Shown here piece after piece: positions 7,652 to 12,958 of a stretch of 12,958 nucleotides of DNA. The notes under the pieces were generated by a model, which was not told the DNA's origin, searched no databases, and was given only the letters and a program-made list of their open reading frames with translations. Source of the DNA: DASPTB01 sp035623615 (lineage in GTDB: Bacteria > Actinomycetota > UBA4738); the NCBI GenBank assembly GCA_035623615.1, contig DASPTB010000313.1, positions 1 through 12,958 on the forward strand. Reading direction: 5' to 3'. The number at the start of each line of letters is the position of its first letter. Positions within the stretch are counted from its first letter, which is position 1. Both the position numbers and the translations under genes were made by a program.

Positions 7652-8814
7652 GCAGCGGGACCCGCGTCGCACATGTCGCCACGATCGACCTGACGGTCCA
7701 CGCCCTGCTCCTGCCGCAGCTCAGGGCGCTGAGGGACGCCGGATATGAGGTGACGGCGGTGAGCGCGCCGGGACCCTTCGTGCCGCTGGTGAAGGCGGAG
7801 GGCATCCGGCACGTCCCGTGGCCCCACGCGACCCGGGCGTGGGATCCGCGGTCGGATCTGCTCGCCCTGCGCGAGCTCACCGCGATCCTGCGGCGGCACC
7901 GGTTTCACATCCTGCACACCCACAACGCCAAGCCGGGGGTGATGGGGCGGATCGCGGGGAGGCTCGTGGGCATCCCGTGCGTGGCCAACACCGTGCACGG
8001 ATTCGACGCGACGCCGGACGACCCGATCGCCAAGCGCGTGGCGTTCATGGGGGCAGAGCGCCTCGCCGCGATGTTCTCCGACGTCGAGCTCTACCAGAGC
8101 CGAGCCGATCTGCAGCGCGCCGTTCGGACGGCCCTCGTGCCGCCGTCGAAGGCGGTGTTCCTGGGCAACGGGACGGACCTGAGCCGGTTCGACCCAGACC
8201 GTGTCGGGTCCGGCGCGGGCGCGTCGCTGCGCAAGGAGGCCGGGATCGAGGGCGACGCCGTGGTGGTCGGGATGATCGGCCGGCTCGTCGGCGAGAAGGG
8301 GTACCGCGAGTTGTTCCGCGCGGCCCGCATCGTGCGAGAGCAGTGCCCCGCCGTCCGATTCGTGGTGGTGGGAGACCGTGACCCCGCGAAGGCGGACGGC
8401 ATCAACGAAGCCGAGATTGCCGAGGCGAGCGGGGACGTCCTCTTCCTCGGGTGGCGCGACGACATTCCCTCGATTCTCGCGATGACCGACATCTTCGTCC
8501 TGCCCTCGTGGCGGGAGGGGGTGCCGCGGTCGGCGATCGAGGCCGCGGCGATGGGACGGCCGATGATTCTTTCCGACATCCCCGGGTGCCGCCAGGTCGT
8601 CACCGACGGCGTCGAGGGGATCCTGGTTCCGGTCCGCGATCCCGACGCGCTGGCGTCGGCCATCCTGAGGCTCGCCGGAGACTCCAATCTGCGAGCCCGG
8701 ATGGGGGCCGCCGCGCGAGCCACGGCCTGCGAGCGCTTCGACGAGCGAACGGTGGTGGCCACGATCCTGCGTCAGTACGAACGGGTGCTGGCCCGGCGAG
8801 GTGTTCGCACGTGA
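7648..8814 (+). CDS. Family 4 glycosyltransferase (GT-B fold)
   Basis: This 388-residue cytoplasmic enzyme has two Rossmann-like domains. The N-terminal domain has RVAHVATIDLTVHALLLPQL and then ILHTHNAKPGVMGRIAGRL with NTVHGFD, the acceptor side. The C-terminal domain has the donor-binding pattern: VGMIGRLVGEKGY, then SWREGVPRSAIEAAAMGRP, which contains the EX7E pair Glu290 and Glu298, followed by DGVEGILVPVRDPDALA. The EX7E motif marks retaining GT4 enzymes. The N-terminal sequence is close to the type that adds N-acetylamino sugars or similar to a lipid-linked first sugar, but the donor cannot be read. GTG 7648 overlaps the preceding stop by four bases (GTGA); the local ribosome site (AGGA, one base away) is poor, so translation may depend on coupling. 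It overlaps the acyltransferase gene downstream in the same way. Confidence 0.9.
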   Translation: MSSGTRVAHVATIDLTVHALLLPQLRALRDAGYEVTAVSAPGPFVPLVKAEGIRHVPWPHATRAWDPRSDLLALRELTAILRRHRFHILHTHNAKPGVMGRIAGRLVGIPCVANTVHGFDATPDDPIAKRVAFMGAERLAAMFSDVELYQSRADLQRAVRTALVPPSKAVFLGNGTDLSRFDPDRVGSGAGASLRKEAGIEGDAVVVGMIGRLVGEKGYRELFRAARIVREQCPAVRFVVVGDRDPAKADGINEAEIAEASGDVLFLGWRDDIPSILAMTDIFVLPSWREGVPRSAIEAAAMGRPMILSDIPGCRQVVTDGVEGILVPVRDPDALASAILRLAGDSNLRARMGAAARATACERFDERTVVATILRQYERVLARRGVRT

Positions 8815-9509
8815 CGACGAGCCGGGTAGTGGTCGTCGGGGCGGGCGGCCATGCGCGCGAAGTCCTCCAGATCTTGCTGGCCTGTAGGCAGATCGGACTG
8901 GACGTCGAGCCGGTCGGCTTCGTCGACGAGGCGACGTGGCCGGACGGGGCGACGCTCGACGGTGTTCCGATCCTCGGGGGCCTGGAATGGTTCGAGAGCG
9001 CCGGGCAGCCTGCTCCGGAGGCCGTCTGCGCCGTGGGAACCCCTTCGGTGTGTCGGTCGCTCGCCACCCGAGTCGGTGCGCGCGGAGTCCGGTTCGCCTC
9101 GGCGATCTCGCCGTCCGCTTTGGTGGCGGGCACGGCGCGGATCGGCCGCGGCGCCATGGTCTTCCCCAACGTCGTGGTGGGTCCGGGTGCGTTGATCGGC
9201 GACCACGTCGCACTCAACGTCGGCGTGACCGTCAGTCACGACACCGTGGTGGGCTCCTTCTCGGGGATCGGCCCCGGCGCCCATCTGGCCGGAAACGTCA
9301 CCCTCGGCACGGAGTGCTTCGTCGGGATGGGGGCCAACGTGATCCAGGGCGTCTCGATCGGCGACGGGAGCGTGATCGGTGCCGGCGCGACGGTGCTGGA
9401 CGACGTGCCCTCAGGCATGACGGCAGCGGGGGTGCCGGCGCGCGTGATCGGCCCGGCGAGCCCGATGCCGCTCGACAGGCGCCGGCCGTCCCCTCGGGTC
9501 CGAACATGA
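8811..9509 (+). CDS. NeuD/PglD-like sugar O- or N-acyltransferase (left-handed beta-helix)
   Basis: The 232-residue protein has the two-part build of the NeuD/PglD family. A small nucleotide-binding Rossmann domain starts with VVVVGAGGHAREV (6-18). It is followed by a left-handed beta-helix made of hexapeptide repeats, such as ISPSALVAGTARIGRGAMVF and GNVTLGTECFVGMGANVI. His143 in the VTVSHD block corresponds to the family's catalytic histidine. PglD acetylates the C4 amine of a UDP-amino sugar and NeuD acetylates sialic acid, both using acetyl-CoA. Here it most likely acylates an amino sugar before or after loading. It ends with a short proline/arginine tail. The start GTG 8811 overlaps the GT4 stop, and its own stop overlaps the initiating transferase start (ATGA). 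An acyltransferase directly before the PGT is a common pairing in glycan loci. Confidence 0.88.
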   Translation: MTTSRVVVVGAGGHAREVLQILLACRQIGLDVEPVGFVDEATWPDGATLDGVPILGGLEWFESAGQPAPEAVCAVGTPSVCRSLATRVGARGVRFASAISPSALVAGTARIGRGAMVFPNVVVGPGALIGDHVALNVGVTVSHDTVVGSFSGIGPGAHLAGNVTLGTECFVGMGANVIQGVSIGDGSVIGAGATVLDDVPSGMTAAGVPARVIGPASPMPLDRRRPSPRVRT

Positions 9510-10111
9510 CGCGCCGTGTCCGGCTGGCCGTCAAACGGGGGTTCGACGTCGCGGTCTCGTGTGTGCTGTTGCTGCTGCTGTCGCCCGTCATGGCAGTCGT
9601 CGCCCTGGTGGTCAGGCTCGACTCTCCCGGTCCGGCTCTCTTTCGGCAGGAGCGGACCGGACGTGGGGGAGTGACGTTCTCCATCCTGAAGTTCCGGTCG
9701 ATGGTGCGGGGTGCCGAGCGGAGCGGACCCGTCATGTCCATGTCCGACGCCCGGGTCACCACCACCGGCAGAGTTCTCAGGCGGACGAGCTTGGACGAGC
9801 TTCCACAGTTGCTGAACGTCCTCCGGGGGGAGATGAGTTTGGTCGGTCCTCGCCCGCTCCTTCCCGGGACGACGAGGGCGACCGAGGCCCGTCGGCTCGA
9901 GATGCGGCCCGGTGTGACGAGCCTCGTCGAGGTGAGCAATCCCCACCTCCTCAGCTGGGATGAGCGCATGCAGGTCGACGTTTCGTACGTGGAGGAATGG
10001 AGCCTGTGGCTCGATCTCCGGATCCTCGTTCGCACGATTCCGGTCGTGTTCACACGCAAGGACATCCTGGATACACCTCGCGACAAGGCGAAGGAGGTCG
10101 ACCCTCGGTGA
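9506..10111 (+). CDS. Small initiating phosphoglycosyl transferase (bacterial sugar transferase, PglC-like)
   Basis: The protein has 201 residues and transfers a sugar-1-phosphate from a UDP-sugar to polyprenyl phosphate, starting the glycan unit at the inner face of the membrane. Residues 13-38 form the re-entrant hydrophobic helix with the helix-breaking Ser-Pro (26-27). RQERTGRGG and ILKFRSM follow. The catalytic Asp-Glu pair is Asp97-Glu98 in LDELPQLLNV, then RGEMSLVGPRPLLPG. Only the minimal catalytic domain is present, without the four-helix bundle of WbaP/WcaJ types. The usual GLTGLAQVSGRN-like block is replaced by GVTSLVEVSNPH (136-147), while WDERMQVDVSYVEEWSLWLDL after it is normal. 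The start ATG 9506 overlaps the NeuD stop. The sugar donor is not readable; nearby amino-sugar modifying genes suggest an acetamido sugar. Confidence 0.9.
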   Translation: MTRRVRLAVKRGFDVAVSCVLLLLLSPVMAVVALVVRLDSPGPALFRQERTGRGGVTFSILKFRSMVRGAERSGPVMSMSDARVTTTGRVLRRTSLDELPQLLNVLRGEMSLVGPRPLLPGTTRATEARRLEMRPGVTSLVEVSNPHLLSWDERMQVDVSYVEEWSLWLDLRILVRTIPVVFTRKDILDTPRDKAKEVDPR

Positions 10112-10797
10112 CCGTCGCCGCGGTGCATCAACCTCAATACCTGCCGTACCTCGGCTTCTTCGACAAGGTCGCCAAGGCGGACGTGCTCGTGGCGCTCGAC
10201 AGCGTGCAGTTCCACCGCCGGGGTCTGCAGCACCGCAACAAGATCAAGTCGAGTCAGGGTTGGCAGTGGTTCACGGTCCCCGTGTTGCACGAGACCGACC
10301 AGCTGCTGCGCGACGTCGCGATCAACCCGACCGAGCCATGGCAGCGCAAGCACGCGAATGCCGTCCGCTGGAACTACGGGAAGGCCCCGTACTTCGAGAC
10401 CTACTCGGACGAGCTCATCCGGATCATCGAGCGACCCTGGGAGCAGCTCGTGGAGCTCGACATGGCGCTGACGCGCTGGGTGATGGACTGCCTGGGGATC
10501 ACCACGCCCATCGTGCACTCCTCGGAGCTCGGCGTGGGGGGGAGTAGTTCCGAGCTCTTGGCGGACCTGTGCGTGGCGGTGGGAGCGGACACGTACCTGT
10601 CCGGGCCCGGCGGGCGCCGGTACATGGATCTGCAGGTGTTCGAGGACCGGGGCGTGGGCGTTGTCTGGCAGGAGTTCGAGCATCCGAGCTACCCGCAGCT
10701 GTTCCCCGACGTGGGCTTCATCCCGGACTTGTCGATCATCGACACGCTCCTGTGCTGCGGCCGGGAGACCGCGTCACTCCTGGGAGCGTCGGCGTGA
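10108..10797 (+). CDS. WbqC-like family protein
   Basis: This 229-residue cytoplasmic protein is recognised from its N-terminal block HQPQYLPYLGFFDK (7-20), then ALDSVQFHRRG (29-39) with an HRNKI run, and a late block YLSGPGGRRYMD (163-174). The family is named after a protein of an E. coli O-antigen cluster; members occur widely in glycan loci and, to my knowledge, no reaction has been proved. Conserved His, Gln, Arg and Asp in these blocks suggest an enzyme rather than a structural protein. Here it lies between the initiating transferase and the PIG-L deacetylase, with four-base overlaps on both sides and a very good ribosome site (AAGGAGGT at 10091-10098). A role in modifying the first or second amino sugar, together with its neighbours, is an inference from position. 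Confidence 0.85.
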   Translation: MTVAAVHQPQYLPYLGFFDKVAKADVLVALDSVQFHRRGLQHRNKIKSSQGWQWFTVPVLHETDQLLRDVAINPTEPWQRKHANAVRWNYGKAPYFETYSDELIRIIERPWEQLVELDMALTRWVMDCLGITTPIVHSSELGVGGSSSELLADLCVAVGADTYLSGPGGRRYMDLQVFEDRGVGVVWQEFEHPSYPQLFPDVGFIPDLSIIDTLLCCGRETASLLGASA

Positions 10798-11471
10798 GCG
10801 GGGGACCCATCCTGGTCGTGGCGCCGCACCCCGATGACGAGGTGCTCGGGCCGGGCGGCACCATCGCGAGGCGAGTCCAGGAGGGGCGCGACGTCTTCGT
10901 CGTGGTGGTCACGCACGCGGACCCCTCGATCTTCCCCGACTACTCGTTGGAGGACGGCCGGGGCGAGGCCGTCCGTGCCGACGGGATCCTGGGTGTGCGC
11001 AAGACGATGTTCCTCGAGGGATTTCCGGCGGCTCTCCTGGACACGGTTCCGCAGGCGGCTCTCAACGCGGCGATCCAGGAGGTGGTGGACGAGCTCGAGC
11101 CGGAGGTGCTGCTGGTGCCGTTCCCGGGGGACCTGCACGTCGACCACCGCAAGGTGGCGGAGGCGGCGCTGGTCGCCGCCCGGCCGGCCCGCGCGCATCT
11201 CGTTCGGCAGATCTGGGCGTACGAGACGGTCTCGGAGACCCACTGGGGGTGGGGCGTGGGCCCTCCGTTCGACGCCAATGGATACGTGGACGTCTCGGCG
11301 TTCCTGGAGACGAAGCTGGAAGCGGCCGCGGCGTACGAGAGTCAGATGCGCGCCTTCCCACATGAGCGATCCATCGAGGCGCTGCGCGCGCTCGCGATCG
11401 CCAGGGGGGCGGTCGTGGGCGCGGGAGCAGCGGAAGCGTTCCAGCTCGTCCGGGCCATCGATCGTTGGTGA
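10794..11471 (+). CDS. PIG-L/LmbE-family deacetylase
   Basis: The protein has 225 residues. The zinc-binding block APHPDDEVLG is at 10-19, where His12 and Asp15 would hold the metal and Asp14 act as the base. The C-terminal metal region is GDLHVDHRKV, with His115 and His118. PIG-L enzymes remove the N-acetyl group from GlcNAc in GPI and mycothiol pathways, or from other amide-bearing small molecules and sugars. No signal peptide is visible, so it acts in the cytoplasm. GTG 10794 overlaps the WbqC stop (GTGA), with GGGAG upstream. It is the last gene of the overlapping series; the following gene has its own ribosome site after 50 bases. It is the second deacetylase type in the operon, which points to deliberate changes of amine acylation. 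The exact substrate is unknown. Confidence 0.88.
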   Translation: MSGGPILVVAPHPDDEVLGPGGTIARRVQEGRDVFVVVVTHADPSIFPDYSLEDGRGEAVRADGILGVRKTMFLEGFPAALLDTVPQAALNAAIQEVVDELEPEVLLVPFPGDLHVDHRKVAEAALVAARPARAHLVRQIWAYETVSETHWGWGVGPPFDANGYVDVSAFLETKLEAAAAYESQMRAFPHERSIEALRALAIARGAVVGAGAAEAFQLVRAIDRW

Positions 11472-11511
11472 ACGGCAGTCCGCGGATCGACCGCGGCCGA
11501 CAGTCGAAGTA

Positions 11512-11519
11512 GGGAGGAG
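11512..11519 (+). promoter_or_regulatory. Strong ribosome binding site for the small membrane protein
   Basis: GGGAGGAG stands two bases before ATG 11522 and fixes that start. The 50-bp gap before it (11472-11521) shows no clear promoter, so the gene may be transcribed from the upstream operon but is translated independently of it. Confidence 0.6.
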
Positions 11520-11521
11520 CA

Positions 11522-11953
11522 ATGGCAGGGATATCCGAACGAGGCACGTACGGACGGGCCGGAATACCTCGGGTCTGGGCGTTCGTCGTCGGCGGCGGCT
11601 TGCTGGTGCTGGCGGTGGCGGACGCCGTCTCGGGTCGTCACGGCCTGAAGGTCGGCGGCCACACGGCGCTCATGACGGCCCCGACCCTCGATGTCGTCTA
11701 CGCGCTACTGGGGATCGCGGCGATCGCCTCCGCGTTCATCAGTGAGGTCGCGGTGAAGGTGACGCTGCGGACGATCGGGGTCGTGCTGGTGGTGCTCGTC
11801 GGTCTGGGAATCGCGGCCCGAGCGTCGATCGGCAAGGCACTCGGCTTCCCGACGAAGATCCCGATGGCCATCAACCTGTTGGATTTGGCCGCGGCGGTGG
11901 CCGTCCTGGTCATTGCGTTCTCCGCGGCCCGTCTTTCCTACGCCGAGGACTGA
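11522..11953 (+). CDS. Small four-helix membrane protein of unknown family
   Basis: The 143-residue protein has four predicted membrane helices: about 18-37 (WAFVVGGGLLVLAVADAV), 59-80 (LDVVYALLGIAAIASAFI), 83-104 (LRTIGVVLVVLVGLGIAA) and 114-136 (INLLDLAAAVAVLVIAFSAA). The loop between the first two, residues 38-56, is polar (GRHGLKVGGHTA), and the C-terminus is short. I do not recognise a family or any catalytic motif. It lies between the PIG-L gene and the epimerase gene on the same strand, separated by 50 and 51 bases, each downstream gene having a strong Shine-Dalgarno. It could be an assembly or accessory protein of the polysaccharide machinery, or an unrelated membrane protein. That it is a real gene is supported by the ribosome site, the clean hydrophobic pattern and the tight fit between neighbours. 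Confidence 0.75.
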   Translation: MAGISERGTYGRAGIPRVWAFVVGGGLLVLAVADAVSGRHGLKVGGHTALMTAPTLDVVYALLGIAAIASAFISEVAVKVTLRTIGVVLVVLVGLGIAARASIGKALGFPTKIPMAINLLDLAAAVAVLVIAFSAARLSYAED

Positions 11954-11992
11954 GCGACGCCGATCCAGAGTCCGCATACCAGCCGTCCGAAC

Positions 11993-12000
11993 GGAGGGAG
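11993..12000 (+). promoter_or_regulatory. Ribosome binding site for the SDR epimerase
   Basis: GGAGGGAG four bases before ATG 12005 fixes the start of the last gene. The upstream gap 11954-12004 has no evident promoter or terminator. Confidence 0.6.
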
Positions 12001-12004
12001 TTCC

Positions 12005-12958
12005 ATGGCTGAGGAATCTGTCCTGGTCACCGGAGGTGCCGGTTTCATCGGCTCCCATCTCGTGCGAGGCCTGCTGCGGCAGGGGCACGCCGTCAGAGTG
12101 ATCGACGACTACGCGACGGGGCGCATTGAGAACCTGGAGGATGTTCGCGGCGACATCGACCTGCTGGAGTCCAGTCTGCTGGACTCGGCTGCGCTCGCCC
12201 GGGCCGTCCGGGGCGTGACCGTCGTCTTCCACGAGGCGGCAATACCATCGGTCGCTCGGTCGGCGCGCGATCCCATGCGTTCTCACGAGGCGAACGTCAC
12301 GTCGACCGTGGCCCTTCTGAACGCCGCGAGGGAGGCGGGCGTCGAGCGATTGATCTACGCCTCGTCGTCGTCGGTGTACGGGGGGATCGACGCCCTGCCG
12401 GTGCACGAAGAGCTCCCGACGGTTCCTGTTTCGCCGTACGGGGCCTCGAAGCTCGCCGGGGAGCAGTACTGCAGGGCGTTCACTCGAACCTTCGGGTTCC
12501 CGACGATCTCACTGCGCTACTTCAACGTGTTCGGGCCGCGCCAAGACCCGACGTCCGAGTACGCGGCCGTCATCCCTCGGTTCGCGCTCGCTCTGATCCG
12601 GGAGCAGCCCCCCGTCATCTTCGGCGACGGTCGCCAGTCCCGCGACTTCACCTACGTGGACAACGTCGTCGAGGGGAACCTGCTCGCCGCGCGAGCGAGT
12701 GAGGAGGCGTTCGGCGGGGTGTTCAACGTCGCCCAGGGAGGACGGCACACGCTTCTCGAGCTCCTCGTCATGCTGGAGAGCATGCTCGACGTGGGATCCG
12801 CACCGCCGCAGTGGGAAGCTCCGCGGGCCGGCGACGTGCGGCACAGTCAGGCCGACGTCTCCGCGGCCGGTCGCCTGCTCGGCTACCGCCCGCTCGTCAC
12901 GTTCGAGGAGGGCCTGCGCAGGACGGTCGACTGGCTCCGCTCCGTTGCTCCTGCCGCG
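12005..12958 (+). CDS. NAD-dependent UDP-sugar 4-epimerase/dehydratase, extended SDR (3' partial)
   Basis: The frame is open from ATG 12005 to the window end without a stop, giving 318 residues. Members of this family are about 310-330 residues, so only a short tail is missing. The Rossmann NAD-binding motif is TGGAGFIGSH (9-18), followed by an acidic IDDYATGR at the end of strand two. The catalytic block is SSSSVYG (120-126), and SPYGASK carries Tyr145 and Lys149. RYFNVFGPRQDP, FGDGRQSRDFTYVDN and FNVAQGG are typical of UDP-glucose and UDP-GlcNAc 4-epimerases (GalE/WbpP types). The reaction is probably UDP-Glc/UDP-Gal or UDP-GlcNAc/UDP-GalNAc exchange in the cytoplasm, giving precursors to the locus transferases. 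A related dehydratase or GDP-/UDP-sugar SDR is possible. The family is sure; the exact substrate is not. Confidence 0.9.
   Translation, partial: MAEESVLVTGGAGFIGSHLVRGLLRQGHAVRVIDDYATGRIENLEDVRGDIDLLESSLLDSAALARAVRGVTVVFHEAAIPSVARSARDPMRSHEANVTSTVALLNAAREAGVERLIYASSSSVYGGIDALPVHEELPTVPVSPYGASKLAGEQYCRAFTRTFGFPTISLRYFNVFGPRQDPTSEYAAVIPRFALALIREQPPVIFGDGRQSRDFTYVDNVVEGNLLAARASEEAFGGVFNVAQGGRHTLLELLVMLESMLDVGSAPPQWEAPRAGDVRHSQADVSAAGRLLGYRPLVTFEEGLRRTVDWLRSVAPAA

Noticed and set aside
7519..9213. Open frame of 564 residues on the minus strand across the deacetylase, GT4 and NeuD genes
   Set aside because: It crosses three recognised genes, is mostly Arg, Pro and Gly, and has no motif. It is an artefact of few stop codons in high-GC DNA.
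9298..10683. Open frame of 461 residues on the minus strand across the NeuD, PGT and WbqC genes
   Set aside because: It is antisense of three well supported genes, with low-complexity composition and no ribosome site or family pattern.
1..12958. Mobile elements, CRISPR arrays, tRNA or rRNA genes
   Set aside because: No transposase or integrase motifs, no regularly spaced direct repeats and no recognisable RNA gene were seen on either strand by eye. Covariance-model searches were not possible here.

Overview
The window is a high-GC chromosomal segment, densely coded, with many GTG starts and strong purine-rich ribosome sites. It suits an actinobacterial-type genome (Actinomycetota or a similar high-GC lineage). 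The lineage is an inference from base composition and gene style only; there is no rRNA or other marker gene. Gene content points to a surface-polysaccharide (capsule, exopolysaccharide or O-antigen-like) biosynthesis locus. No gene-free stretch reaches 300 bases. The longest is 901-1039 (139 bases), which holds only a weak hairpin and the ribosome site of the next gene.

Layout. On the left are the 3' part of a double-GNAT acetyltransferase (1-900, start lost off the window) and a membrane-anchored right-handed beta-helix protein (1040-2470). Facing it on the minus strand is a family 2 glycosyltransferase (2513-3346). A 57-bp divergent gap then opens a run of nine plus-strand genes, 3404-11471: sulfotransferase, polytopic membrane protein, O-antigen ligase/polymerase-like protein, polysaccharide deacetylase (CE4 type), family 4 glycosyltransferase, NeuD/PglD-like acyltransferase, small initiating phosphoglycosyl transferase, WbqC-like protein and PIG-L/LmbE deacetylase. 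All eight junctions in this run overlap by 1 or 4 bases, so it is almost certainly one translationally coupled operon. After 50 bp comes a small four-helix membrane protein of unknown family (11522-11953). After another 51 bp comes a UDP-sugar 4-epimerase-type SDR (12005 to the window end, stop codon not reached).

How the genes may work together (inference). The SDR supplies a UDP-sugar, perhaps UDP-GalNAc or UDP-Gal. The small PGT loads the first sugar-phosphate on a polyprenyl phosphate at the membrane. The GT2 and GT4 enzymes extend the unit. NeuD and PIG-L adjust amine or hydroxyl acylation; WbqC has an unknown role in the same step group. The two polytopic proteins are candidates for polymerase/ligase functions. 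The CE4 deacetylase, the sulfotransferase and the beta-helix protein would decorate, trim or modify the product. No Wzx flippase, Wzz/BY-kinase or ABC exporter is visible, so the locus must extend beyond the window.

The most interesting point is a sulfotransferase heading a tightly coupled glycan operon that also holds two different deacetylases, an acyltransferase and a WbqC protein. This suggests a sulfated, amine-remodelled surface glycan.
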